A DNA stretch of 64,000 nt from Strongyloides papillosus (Eukaryota; Nematoda; Chromadorea; Rhabditida; Strongyloididae): the NCBI GenBank assembly GCA_005656395.1, contig SRSI01000078.1, positions 2,046,001 through 2,110,000 of the forward strand. The letters run 5' to 3'. The position numbers and the translations under genes are program-made. Of this stretch, positions 1 through 11,069 are shown one piece after another. The notes below the pieces were generated by a model that saw nothing but the letters and a program-made list of their open reading frames with translations, made no database searches and was not told where the DNA came from. Within the stretch, counting starts at the first letter, position 1, and each line of letters starts with the position of its first letter.

Positions 1-94
1 TAACAAGGCTATAAGATATTTCACTCTAATCTGCAACATGTGCTTAAAACAGGTTTAACATCCATCTGAGTAGAAGACTGTAAAATGTCTTTTT

Positions 95-1456
95 TTGTAT
101 AAGAAGAAAGGGAATAAAAATTGCTTATCATCATATAGACCTCTTAGCATATGTAGTCATGGGTACAAAATATATGCTAAAATGATTTTAAACAGAATTC
201 AAAAGAAAATATTAAATGAAATATCAGAAACACAATTTGGGTTCAGACCAAATTACAGTTGTAGTGATGCAATAGTATGTTTGGAAAGCATATTTCATAC
301 TCACCATACATATAAATTAAATTTACTAACAGCGTTACTAGATTTTCGAAAAGCGTATGATTTGGTATATAAAGAATATATTTGGTATAATCTTAATAAA
401 ATTGGTATAGAAAAATCTTTAATACTGATTTTAAAAGATTTAAATGTAAACATCAAATATATAATAAATCCAGAATATGGAAGTGATATTACTATTTATC
501 CATCAAGAGGTATTCGGCAGGGTTGTTTAATTAGTCCGCTATTATACAACTTCAATTTAGAAATGGCTATGAGAAATGCTTTTATGAATAATAATATGGT
601 TTTTAAGTATGGTGTGAACATAACAGGCAGTAAAGTACCTAATTTGTGCTTCGCAGATGATACGTGTTTACTAGCCAATAGTTGGAATGATTTGAGCTTA
701 ATGGTGGACAAATTTATTAAAGCTTGTCAACCTATGGGCATGGAATTAAATATGAATAAATGCAAAATTCTAATGAGCAAGGAGCTTTCAATTCAATATG
801 AAAAGGATAAATATATTCCATTGAACTTGGCAGAAATGCAAGTTTCAAACGAAGAAGAATATTTAGGAAAAATGGTGTCTATTACGGAAAAAAGATGCTT
901 TTTGAAACAAGTTAGAAATAGAGCTTGGAAAGCTTTCTACAGCATTAGAAAATTTCTCAATATTTCACTAAGGGCTAGAAAATTATTATTTGTAATTAGA
1001 ATAAGATCAAGCATGTGTTATGCAGCTCAATCATGGACTACAACACAAGCTGAAAGGAATAATCTTATATCGGTAGAGCGTAGTATAATTCGCAGATTAA
1101 AATTAATACCGGAAGATAAATGGTTGATTAAAGAGGAAGAGAATACCTTTAAGAAATTGTCAAATGAAGATATGTATAAGGAGATTGGTATATGTAATTT
1201 AAACCGTCATTTAGCCAAGCTTAAGATTAAATTCATATACAAAAAAGTTGACGAAAATGGTATTGTTCAAAGATGTTTATGTTGGTATCCTCATGGCACT
1301 AAGAAACGTATTGGCAGACCACGTGATTCTTACTTTGATTGTTTTAAAAGATCTAGATGTGTAGGAAAAGATAGTAACAATTTAACTATTACTCATTTAA
1401 TTAGACACAAGTATAATTTCATTCTTAATAACATTGTTCCCTATATTTATATATGA
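95..1456 (+). CDS. Non-LTR retrotransposon reverse transcriptase, 5'-truncated
   Basis: This frame encodes about 453 residues of a reverse transcriptase from a LINE-type element. It copies element RNA at a nicked target. Visible palm motifs are QFGFRP, a DFRKAYD block (first catalytic Asp), SRGIRQGCLISPLLYN, and FADDTCLL, which carries the catalytic Asp pair. A C-terminal GRPRDSYFD block resembles the GRPR..W motif common near the end of RTE-like proteins. The frame is open only from a TAG at 71-73 and has no ATG at its head, so the endonuclease and the fingers start are missing. This is typical 5' truncation on insertion. No stop interrupts the remaining frame. An A-rich stretch follows the stop (1466-1492) and may be the degenerate 3' tail. 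The clade (RTE-like) is an inference from motifs. Confidence 0.8.
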   Translation: MYKKKGNKNCLSSYRPLSICSHGYKIYAKMILNRIQKKILNEISETQFGFRPNYSCSDAIVCLESIFHTHHTYKLNLLTALLDFRKAYDLVYKEYIWYNLNKIGIEKSLILILKDLNVNIKYIINPEYGSDITIYPSRGIRQGCLISPLLYNFNLEMAMRNAFMNNNMVFKYGVNITGSKVPNLCFADDTCLLANSWNDLSLMVDKFIKACQPMGMELNMNKCKILMSKELSIQYEKDKYIPLNLAEMQVSNEEEYLGKMVSITEKRCFLKQVRNRAWKAFYSIRKFLNISLRARKLLFVIRIRSSMCYAAQSWTTTQAERNNLISVERSIIRRLKLIPEDKWLIKEEENTFKKLSNEDMYKEIGICNLNRHLAKLKIKFIYKKVDENGIVQRCLCWYPHGTKKRIGRPRDSYFDCFKRSRCVGKDSNNLTITHLIRHKYNFILNNIVPYIYI

Positions 1457-2074
1457 TTAGAACGTATTTAAAATAAAAAATAAAATAAAAATAGTTTATC
1501 TTGATGTAAAAGTTTGCATGCAAATTAGTATTCCTTTTACCAACGAATTTTGCATGTTTGAAGGTAAATGATATTTTTTAAATTATTTTAAGTCAAATTG
1601 TTTTAAAATTTTTTTAATATTTTGTTTTTATTATTCTTTTTCTTTCGTAATAATCTAAAGATGAAATTTCGCCATAACCATATTGAAAATTTTATAAATA
1701 ACTGTTCAGAATATATTTTCAACAAAATTATTAGAATCATTATAAATTAACTTTAAATTAGCTGTATACTTATAAATAACATTTATTTAGACTTGATATC
1801 GACTGTCGAAGAATATTAATATTCTATTCTAAATCAGTACATAGTGCATATGACTCTAAGTGGAATAAATCACCTAGAATCTGTTAAATAAATGTAGTTC
1901 TAGGTAGTTTAATCTACCAAGAGTTGTTGTACCATAAATGTAATTCTTTGAATGACAAAATATGAAAAAAAAATTATTTCCACAAAATAACACGATACTA
2001 GATAAAAAATTAAATGATTATAGCATTAACTTATTCTTTTTTCATGAAATTTAACAATATAATCTGATAAAAAT
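1457..2074. other. Spacer between reverse transcriptase and mariner
   Basis: AT-rich DNA with no supported gene. It would contain the 3' end of the first mariner element, but I could not find a convincing terminal repeat here that pairs with one at 3104-3315. Confidence 0.5.
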
Positions 2075-3103
2075 TTAATTAATTATATAGTCACCGTTAT
2101 TATCTATTACTTGTTTCCATCTAGTAGGTAATTTATCTATTCCAGATGCAAAAAATTTTTCGTCTTCTTTGTAAAAAAATTCAAATAAAGCATTATTTAA
2201 CTCATCTTCATTTTTAAACTTTTTTTCATTTATAAAATTCTGTAAGGATAAAAAAAGATGGTAATCTGACGGGGCAATATCTGGGGAGTGTGGTGGATGA
2301 GAGAGAACTTCAAAACCAAGTTCGTCTAGCTTTTGCATTGTCTTAACTGTGATATGTGACCGTGCATTATCATGTTGAATGAGGAATTCTTTTTTTTTTG
2401 CTATAATTGGTCGTTTTTTCTTGATTTCTTCTTTCAATTTTGATAACATTTCACAATATATATCAGAAGTAATATTTTGACCTTGTGGTAGTAGATTACA
2501 ATATATTAATCCTTTTCTATCCCACCATATAACGAGTATTCTTTTTTTTCTGTTAACATTAGATTTAGCCATAGACTGGTTTCTTTTATTAGATAAAGTT
2601 TTACCTCTCTTCCTATTTAAGACGTCGTATGTAATCCATTTCACATCACCAATAATTAATCGATCTAAAAAAGGTCTAAAATTTTGTCGTAGAAGGAGAG
2701 AAGAGCAAATTGTAAAACGATTAGCTAATTGATTCTCATTAAGTTCACGTGGTACCCATTGACCAAGTTTTTGAACATATCCTAATTTATTTATATGGCG
2801 AGCTATTGTTGTATGATCATATCCCATTTTTTCTTCTATCTCTCTGCTAGATAAATGTGGATCTTCAAGAAGTAACGCTTTTAAAATATCATCATTAAAA
2901 TCTGAAGGTCTCCCGGTGTGCGGCTTATCATCAAAATTAAAGTTTCCCGCTCTAAATTTAGAAAACCATCTTTGAACTGTTCTTACATCCACAACACTTT
3001 CTCCTAATACGTTACACAAATTTCTTGTAGCTTCAGTTGCATTATAACCCTGTTGAAACTCATAAAGCATACAGTGTCTTAAATGAACTTTATCTAACTC
3101 CAT
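2075..3103 (-). CDS. Mariner transposase, uninterrupted
   Basis: An intact 342-residue mariner-family transposase, the usual length for the family. It cuts and pastes its element into TA sites. The N-terminal half holds the helix-turn-helix pair (YNATEATRNL followed by VDVRTVQRWFSKF), then the linker WVPRELNENQ. The catalytic triad is present: Asp in IIGDVKW, Asp in QHDNARSH, and Asp in PDIAPSDYH, with 34 residues between the last two (DD34D). The first block reads GDVKW where mariners usually have GDEKW. The LFLSLQNF segment resembles the mauritiana-type group rather than the neighbouring cecropia-like copy, so the two are not a duplication. The frame starts at ATG 3103 and has no stops, but clear terminal inverted repeats are not visible. 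It may be a decayed element with a surviving frame. Confidence 0.85.
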   Translation of the reverse strand: MELDKVHLRHCMLYEFQQGYNATEATRNLCNVLGESVVDVRTVQRWFSKFRAGNFNFDDKPHTGRPSDFNDDILKALLLEDPHLSSREIEEKMGYDHTTIARHINKLGYVQKLGQWVPRELNENQLANRFTICSSLLLRQNFRPFLDRLIIGDVKWITYDVLNRKRGKTLSNKRNQSMAKSNVNRKKRILVIWWDRKGLIYCNLLPQGQNITSDIYCEMLSKLKEEIKKKRPIIAKKKEFLIQHDNARSHITVKTMQKLDELGFEVLSHPPHSPDIAPSDYHLFLSLQNFINEKKFKNEDELNNALFEFFYKEDEKFFASGIDKLPTRWKQVIDNNGDYIIN

Positions 3104-3315
3104 TTTTTAAGCATAGAATATTTAAAATAAAAAATAACATTCATTTGAGCTTTCGGATTTACAGTGAAGAGAAATTATGATATCCAACTAGCTTAGTAGC
3201 GAAATTCCAAATTAAAAGTGTGATAATATTTTTATTGATCGTTTTTGATAAACATGCAAAAAAAGACAAAAATTGTGGGACTATTTAAGATAATACTATT
3301 ATCCTAACTGTTTTA

Positions 3316-4588
3316 TTAAGTTGTTACATATGAAATGACTGTTTTTTACTCTAATTTTTAAATACGCATAACTTTACTAAAAATTAATATTTTTATCCAA
3401 AATAAGAACCGTTAGAATCTACACATTGTTGATAACGAGATACAAGCTTATTTATTCCATTAGCATAAAAATCCGGGGTTCTAGATTTAATGAAGACTTC
3501 AAAGACAGTTTTTATGTCCTCATCGTTTCTGAAGATTTTCTCCGTTAAGAAGTTATCGAGATGTTTGAAAAAGTGGAAATCTGTTGAAGCAAGGTCAGAT
3601 GAATATGCGGGATAAGGCAGTGTTTCATACCCTAATTCGTTCAGTTTCTGGAGGGTCTTCTTTTAAACATGAGGTTTTGCGTTATCATGGAGGAGAATTG
3701 GCCCTTTTCTATTGACTAAAGCAGGCATTTTTTGAGACAATTTTTGATACATTTCTTCAAGCACTTGACAATAGGACTCCGAATTAATAGTTTCTCCAGG
3801 TTTCATGAACTTATAATGAATGGCTCCTACAGCAGACCACCAAACAGTTACCATAACATTCTTTGGGATCAATTTGAGTTTTGGAGCTTCATTTTTGTCC
3901 AACCATTGTCCTGTTCTTTTACAATTGTCGTACAGAATCCACTTTTCGTCACAAGTTATAAGGTGATTTAGAAATGGGTCATTTTTGTTCTTTAAAATGA
4001 GGGAAGAACAAACCTCAAAACTACACATTTTTTGATAGTCGTTTAATTCATCAGGTACCCATTTGTCAAGCTTTTTCGTCTTTTCTATCTCTTTTAAGTG
4101 ACGGGAAATTGTTGATGTAGATACATTTAAGTCTTCTCCAAGACTCCTGACAGTTGCACGTGGATTGGCTTCAACAGCTTTCCGTAATTCATCGTTATCA
4201 ATCACGATCTCAGGTCTCCCACGCTCTTCATTCTCGAGATCTTCACTGCCTTCTTTGAATTTTCTAAACCATCTTTGTGCAGTAGAAACAGAGACAAGAT
4301 CTTCTCCGAAAGATTCATTAATTTGTTGAGTTGTTTTTGCAGCATTAGTACCACGTTTGAACTCATAAAGTATAATAGCACGAATGTCACGTTTTGAAAC
4401 ATAGTTTGTTTTTGAAATAATTTGAAGATAAATAAAGCTCATGGCAACAATATATATATCATCGTGTACAGAGATTTAGGAGAATCTAACAGTTTGTTTA
4501 ATTATACCAAAACATAACAAATCGTTTAAGAAAAAGCGCGCTAAACAACGCGCATTAAAAAACAGTCACTTCATATGTAACAACCTAA
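3316..4588 (-). mobile_element. Complete mariner element (cecropia-like), 1273 bp
   Basis: Both ends carry a 32-bp terminal inverted repeat at 3316-3347 and 4557-4588. The outer end reads TTAAGTTGTTACATATGAAA on the left and TTAGGTTGTTACATATGAAG on the right after complementing. The arms differ at 2 of 32 positions. A TA dinucleotide flanks each side (3314-3315 and 4589-4590), the expected mariner target duplication. The size is typical of a full-length mariner. Its transposase (minus strand) is broken by one stop codon. Confidence 0.92.
3393..4442 (-). pseudogene. Mariner transposase with one in-frame stop
   Basis: The transposase of the complete mariner. It reads from ATG 4442 through a helix-turn-helix region (TTQQINESFG ... 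STAQRWFRKF), WVPDELNDYQ and TCDEKWILYDN (first catalytic Asp) to LLHDNAKPHV (second Asp), where a TAA at 3663-3665 ends the frame after 259 codons. The same frame then continues without a shift to a normal stop at 3393-3395. That tail encodes LQKLNELGYE and an STDFHFFKHL block holding the third Asp. The frame is about 349 codons in all. The single nonsense change and well-kept ends imply recent loss of function. The sequence most resembles cecropia-subfamily transposases such as human Hsmar1. Confidence 0.9.
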
Positions 4589-4868
4589 TATAAAAACATT
4601 GTTCACTCCAACAAACAATTAATCCTGTATGGAAATGTATTGAAACAATTATTGTGAGCAAATCTTGATCATAATCATTTGATTACAATATTAGCCCTAA
4701 AAACATATTCATGGGTGTTAAAATTTGCATTATTAATTTCAAAAGAATCATAAGATATTGTTTGTTTTATAGTTCTTAAATTTTTTGAGGTTAAACACTG
4801 AGAACATTACAAAAACAATTATTATAACTTCGTTTTTTTAACTAAATCATTTATTTATAACATTAAAG

Positions 4869-5472
4869 GGTACTGTTCCTTTTCGGTAGGGCCATTTTTA
4901 AAATGTTATTTTTGAATATTAAAACAAATTTTTTTTTAAATTTTTATTATCTACATAAATAGAACAAAATGTTTTTAACAATTTTCACTCATCAACATTT
5001 TTAATTTTTATATCTCAATAATGGTCATTAGGATCTTAAATACTCTACTTGGGCATTGTGTTAATGAATGGTTCATCATTTCCACAGCACACCTCACTAA
5101 ATGTATATAGACGTAGTTAATTTTGCATAATAAAGTTAACGAAATTTGGTTCAATTTTTTTATTTTTTTCCTCATTATCACTAAGAAAGTGCCATGTTAT
5201 CATTTAGATCAATTTCTTTTATCATATTATCACTTTTCTCATCTTAATATTCCAAATTTTAAGTGACTTAATAGAGATATGCACTATCAAAATGACCGAT
5301 GTGCATTATCAGTTATTTATACTTCAAAGATATTCAAAATTTTAAATTTTTTTTCATTATCATTAAAAAAGTATTGTATGATCATTATTAATTATTTTAT
5401 TTTATCATAATATCAATTTTTACTAACAAAAAAATGATTGCAAAAATGGCCCTACCGAAAAGGAACAGTACC
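4869..5472. mobile_element. 604-bp MITE with perfect terminal repeats and 8-bp TSD
   Basis: A non-autonomous DNA transposon. The left end (from 4869, GGTACTGTTCCTTTTCGGTA...) and the right end (ending 5472) are identical inverted repeats over 31 bp. The 8-bp direct repeat CATTAAAG flanks both sides exactly (4861-4868 and 5473-5480). The interior is AT-rich and encodes nothing. An 8-bp duplication fits hAT, P or Merlin-type elements, and the GG start is suggestive of Merlin. The superfamily cannot be settled without an autonomous relative. Confidence 0.9.
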
Positions 5473-5480
5473 CATTAAAG

Positions 5481-6419
5481 TTGTATTATTAGTACTTGCA
5501 ACATTTATGGATAATTGATTTAAAAGTAGAATTTATTTCACAATAAAAGTTAACATTTTTGTTACATTCAATGGAAAATTTATTAATATTACTTGTTTTT
5601 GATCCCTCATTTTCTTGTAAGTAGAAATTATAAAATCTCTTCCGAAATATTTTAACAAAGAGTATATCTAAGATTAATCACCAAAAAATAACATTTCATA
5701 AACTTTTTAAATAAATTCAAAATGTAAAAAAAAAATTTCCTCTATGAAACTAATTTTAGACAGGTTTTTTAAAATCTCTTTAATAATTAAATATTTCTGA
5801 TAATAGTAATACTTGAAATATTATGTTATTTAAAATTTGATGCCTTTCTAATATAGTTTAAATGAAATTACAAATTTCTCGAAAGTTTTTTTCTAAAGTT
5901 TTTAAATTATGTAAAATGTTGTTTATTATTTTAGGTGTTATATAAAGTGCAAATTTAATTTGAAAGAATGTATAACATACATGATAATTCATTTTGTATT
6001 ATTTAAATTTAAATAACCGGAAAAAATTATAATCTCCTGAAATAACAACTTTATGGAAATCAACAACTTTTCAAAAAAGATTTTTTTGAGGTCGTGATAT
6101 ACATTAATTCTGATCTTATCAATTTTCAAGGTTGTGTATAAAGTTTTTTGTCAAAATCAAGACGTTTTTTTTTATTTTTAAATATAAATTATACTTAAAA
6201 AAATATTCATTATCATAAATAGTTACTTTCTGAATGGTACGTAAATCTATTTTGAAAACAAGTTTCATGAGCAAATTTATACTTTAAAATGAAGATATAT
6301 TAATTTGGAGTTATTTAATACTAAAATCTTATAGATTTTTTTATATTCATTACTAAAAAAGTTTATCAAACCATATTTAGAAAACGATATAATAATTATA
6401 ATTATTAAATTAGAGATAA
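5481..6419. other. Intergenic, no gene seen
   Basis: AT-rich spacer downstream of the receptor gene. No open frame of note, no RNA gene and no clear repeat. Confidence 0.5.
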
Positions 6420-7915
6420 TTATTGCTCATTTGTTGGAGTGATTCTTGATAGTTTTTTTCTTACAAATTGACCTTTTACTAATACCTTTCTCGAAGCTTT
6501 TAGATTTTTAGTTTTTCGACTATGTTCTTTTTTTTGTTTCCTTATCTTCGAGTTTGGAATTTTCGATGCCATTTTATGTATTCTCTGAATATTCTCACCA
6601 AAATTATTTTCTTCATTCTGTCTTCCATTAGATTGTGAAGGTGAATTTAAAATTTCTTCATCACCATTATCTTTCTTTATACTCTCTTCATTTTTCATCT
6701 CAATATATGACGGTGGTGGTTTAGCATAAATTAATGAATTAGGTGCAACTTCTCTAGGTACTCTTAATTGCATACCATTTCCTGTAGCCACTAAAGTAAT
6801 TACATTGTTCTCACAGTTGCTTGAAAAAAATGTTTGCGGATTAAAATTTGCTGTCGTATTCATATTGTTATTCCATTGATTAATTGTTATAGGTCCCGCT
6901 CTACGACAGCACAATAAATTTACAATTTTTACCCATATTTCAAAACACCGAAATGAAATTATTAAAGCAGATGCAAATGGAAACATAAATCTTAAAAACG
7001 TTATCAATGTCTCAAAATCAGAATATATTGTAATTAATGTAATTGAAGATTCATAAATAAGAGCTTCTCTAATTCTGTTAAAAAATATCATTACAATATA
7101 TGGTAATTGTAGGATGGTGTATGTTATTAAGAGATAAATTGTTAACTTTGTTAAATTTGAATACTCATGCAATTCTCTTGTTTCATTAATAAATCTCCCA
7201 TATTCTTCTTGTGAATTTGGGAGTGATCTATGGGCATGTTTTTGTATTCGAATTAAAATAAGCATGATGCCTATTATGACAGTAATTAAAATATATAAAA
7301 ATATCATAAAATATGTATAACCAATGGGTGATAGTCCATTCAAAAGACATTGAAAGTGAAATCTATCAGGTAATGTTACAAAATTTTTGAGAAATAGTGG
7401 AACACAACATATAGTTGAAATTAAATAAATTGCAAAGATGAAAAAATATACATTGCTTTTCTTAATTATATTTTTTAATAAATTACTTTTACCAATAGCC
7501 CGTTCAGCACACATTAATAATAAAGAAAGTATTGATATTAAAAGTACAAACTAAATAAAATAATTGAAGAAATATTAATTATTCTTACCTGTTGGGAAAA
7601 TACATTAACCTTACACATTACATCACCTAACATCCATTGTCCTGAATTTGCTATATGCAAAAGTGATAGAAAAATTACCGCTATTATATCAATTAAGTTG
7701 ATAAAAACAAAGTTACTCAACAATAAATATGACAGTTTTTGGCGTAAATTTGTACTTGAATATATCGATGCAAATATAAGAATATTTAAGACAAATGATA
7801 CAATTATTAATATTGAAAGTAAGAATGACAGGATAGAACTTAAGTTAGAAGAATTATTTTTTTGTATTGCAACATCAGCAATTGTATCTTTATATGAAAC
7901 GTATGCAATTGACAT
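6420..7915 (-). CDS. Orphan 7TM G-protein-coupled receptor (rhodopsin-like)
   Basis: Two exons, 7589-7915 and 6420-7550, joined across a 38-bp intron (7551-7588, GTAAGA...TTTAG, phase 0), give about 485 residues. It is a plasma-membrane receptor expected to couple to G proteins. The ligand is unknown. TM1 is about residues 28-50 and contains VLNILIF. TM2 (61-85) contains LLLSN and NLIDII. The TM3-start Cys is C101 (GDVMCK), and the splice restores TM3 (FVLLISILSLLL) followed by an ER pair in place of DRY. An extracellular Cys near 177 is the likely disulfide partner. TM6 has LQLP, and TM7 shows MFPFASALI instead of NPxxY. A CC pair near 323 could be palmitoylated. The roughly 160-residue tail contains a PPSY motif (388-391) that may bind WW domains. 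A potential N-glycosylation site (NSS) lies at 21. The specific C. elegans orthologue is not identified. Confidence 0.8.
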
Positions 7916-9614
7916 TTTTATTTTATAATTTACAAAAACTTAATCAAAATATATACTTTGGAAGTTATTCTAAAAATTATGTTGCTTGGCAACTTAATCC
8001 AAAACAACGTTTTTAATCGCTTTCCGTATTTAAAATATATTACTTTTAATAATTTGAGATGTACTTAATAAATAACAAATTTGCAAAACTATTAATATAA
8101 AAAAATTTTTAATTGCTTACATTGTGAAAAAATAAAATAATGAATTAAATGTAAAAATATTAAATAAAAGTCTTTGGAAAATTTTGTTAAAAAGGATGCT
8201 GTAAATTACTTCATTATCTTTTGTTTTTTTTGTCTCAATACATCTAAATTGTTATATTAAATATATATTTTATCAAAAAAGTTGATAAGTACTTCTGTGT
8301 TATTAACATTTCAAAATTATGTAGTTTATTGTATGAACGGTATTTTCCAAGGAACAATAGTAACTAAAATATAATCAAATCAACTCTTATCTTTGTATAA
8401 CTTGACATCTTATCTTTATTATCTCTTCATGTAAACATTTATTTTTAGATAATTTATACAAAGTAAGAATAACTATTTCTTATTATTGTTAATAGAAATG
8501 TAAAAACAATTAGTAAAAAATATGTATTATTACTTTTTTCAGTACCTTATATTTAATAACTATTGCTCATTTATTATCATACTTTTTAAATATTTTTTTC
8601 TAATTTCTCTATACCGTTATCAGTTTTTAAAAAGTAAATAAGAAACAAATGATCAATAGACATATTTTATCAACAAGTCGCAAATACAAAATATCTTCTT
8701 TAGACGACCTAAATTGTTTAAATGCTAAATTTTTAATCTTATCCTTTTATCAAATTTTCTGATATCATTTATATCAAAAACAATTAATGTTATCCATTTA
8801 TATACCAACTGCGTTTGATTTTAATTTCTTGACGCAACCTTTAATTTATGTCAAAAATGTTATTTTAATATTGTTAATGAGAGGAATTCGTTTGGTATAT
8901 TAAAATAGCTATGAGCTCGTAGTTATTCTATAAATCTATTTAATTTACATTAAAGTTAAGTTCTTATCCAGGATTTATAACGATGTTAACATTTTTTAAA
9001 TAAGCTTTAATTTTATTAGTATATATTTTTGTTATATAGAAATTTTAAGTTAATTTAATTTCCATATAGTAAAAATTTATCAAAAGACTATTTTATTAAA
9101 ACATGCTTACATTAAGACTAATATGAAAATTTTTTTAAATTTACGGAACAAATAAATGTATTTAAAATTTTTTATCGTAGTTTTTAATTATTACACTAGT
9201 TAGGAGATAAATTAATTACTTTTATCAATCTAAATAATATATTGATATTATTAAAAAAAATATAAACAGAATTTTTAAGTTTTTATATCATATCCGTTAT
9301 ATATACATTAAATATTCGTACATGTTTTGTAATATGTAGATAAAAATTATATGATTATGTATCAATTAAATTTGTTGTCTTTGATAATTATAATTTTAAA
9401 TAAAAAATTATTATTAATAAATTAGCTAATTATATAAAAAGCCATTTTAACTGCAAACATGTCATCTATACACGACAATTTGCAATGGGAATTTTATCAT
9501 ACCTTTTTATATTATTGTAATCTATTAAACATCTGTTATGAGATGTTAGGTACAAAAAGACTTAAATTTTAACAAACATTTTAATACTCCGTATTGTAGA
9601 TTGGTGGATTTGCT

Positions 9615-9690
9615 GGTTGTCTGCGCTGATATAACAAATATTGAGCCTTTAACAGTAAAATCAAAAGGCACACTAGCACAGCCAGACACC
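9615..9690. other. Candidate structured RNA or conserved element in a GC-richer island
   Basis: A stem pairs 9615-9628 (GGTTGTCTGCGCTG) with 9679-9690 (CAGCCAGACACC): 12 base pairs with two single-base bulges. An inner stem pairs GCCTTT (9645-9650) with AAAGGC (9664-9669). The island is strikingly less AT-rich than its surroundings. Several frames on both strands happen to be open here, so a short coding exon or transposon fragment is also possible. Function unknown. Confidence 0.25.
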
Positions 9691-11046
9691 TGGTATCTTA
9701 TCATCTGTAAACTGTTTTTCAATACGTGATAGACATCACTTTTTGTAACTTTAATAAAAAAAGAGAATTTTATAGTGTTAAGTTTTTTTTTCTATTTCTC
9801 TGATACAATCATATCTTTCTACTAAGATTTGACACCTTTAATTTAATATATTTATGATGTTAAAGATAACAATTTGGATTTTATAAAAAAATTTACTTTT
9901 TTTTAATATCCTTTTTTACAAAGGTCATTTTCCCATGTTCAATATTTACTAACAGACGCATGAGAATATAAGGTCATTCTTAATTTTATACAAAAAAATT
10001 ATATATAACAATTGCCTTTAGTTAATGTTATCGTATTTATATCTATGTCTTTCATATCAATCGTTTGCTCAAAATGATCAATTTGTATGACTAACATCTT
10101 GTCATTATTTTAAATCCAAATATTTAAAATGAAGAAATATCAAGATTAGATTCTTTAACCATATATTTATCTAAAATTATTTAAATCACCTTATTGTAAT
10201 ACAATTTTGTTTACTTATCTGTATTTTCTTGTCAATTAAAATTATAAACTATCTACTGATAAGAAATATTTTTCATTTTTAGTTGTAGACATGTGCTTTA
10301 ATGATAGGAAAAATAACGTGGGTTAATTTAGTTGTTATCAATTAATTTTTATCGTGATTATAACAGTGATATGCCATACACCATTTTGTAAACACATATT
10401 TAGTTCTATCACTTTTTTAAATTTTTTAATGTTTCGATATTTTAACTTATTAATAGATAGAGAGGAAAAGTTTTTACTTTGGAAATTTCTAATATTTAAG
10501 TTTAAAAATAATCAATTTATAATTTTTTTTTCTTGCAAAAATTAATACTCTTTACTGTTTAAAATAAATTTAATTTTAAATTAAACGTTTATTTTTTTGG
10601 TTTTAAAAATATACGATGATTAAAAAAATACCATATTCTAAATTTTTAAGATTGTAATAGTACATGGACTTATAAACAATTTTACACAAAAAAATTTTAA
10701 ATCAATTAAAACATTAATATAATCATGATTCTTGATGTCTCTGAGTGACTAGTTTATAGTTAGATTATTAACTTAAGAAATTTTTACACCATTGTCTGAG
10801 GAATTTTGACAATCTGATAAAATAAGACTCATTATGACAGTATATTTCACAATTATATAACTTATTTCAACCTTTTTTATTATTTAAAATATAACAAAAT
10901 AACTTATAAGAAAGTATAAATTTACAATTGACCTGCGCAACATCATTACTTTTTATTTTATTTATAAAAATATCTTCTTACAGCAATTTTGCTGAGATGA
11001 TTAACGTTTCTCTATGTGTCACCTATATCATTATCTTTTTATATTA

Positions 11047-11069
11047 AGTTCGCATAACCCTTGCGAACT
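11047..11069. other. Perfect 8-bp hairpin upstream of the GATA gene
   Basis: AGTTCGCA and TGCGAACT are exact inverted repeats separated by a 7-base loop (TAACCCT). The stem is GC-rich against an AT-rich background and lies about 400 bp upstream of the GATA start codon. It could be an RNA structure in a leader or a paired protein-binding site. The role is not known. Confidence 0.3.

Noticed and set aside
1915..3300. Terminal repeats for the first mariner (TTGTACCATAAATG near 1936 or ATTTCCACAAAA near 1974 against AGTCCCACAATTTT near 3280)
   Set aside because: Only about half of the positions match in either pairing, which is little better than chance in AT-rich DNA.
9541..9720. Short coding exon in the GC-richer island
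   Set aside because: At least three frames on the two strands are open, so openness is not evidence of coding; none has a recognised product or a start with support.
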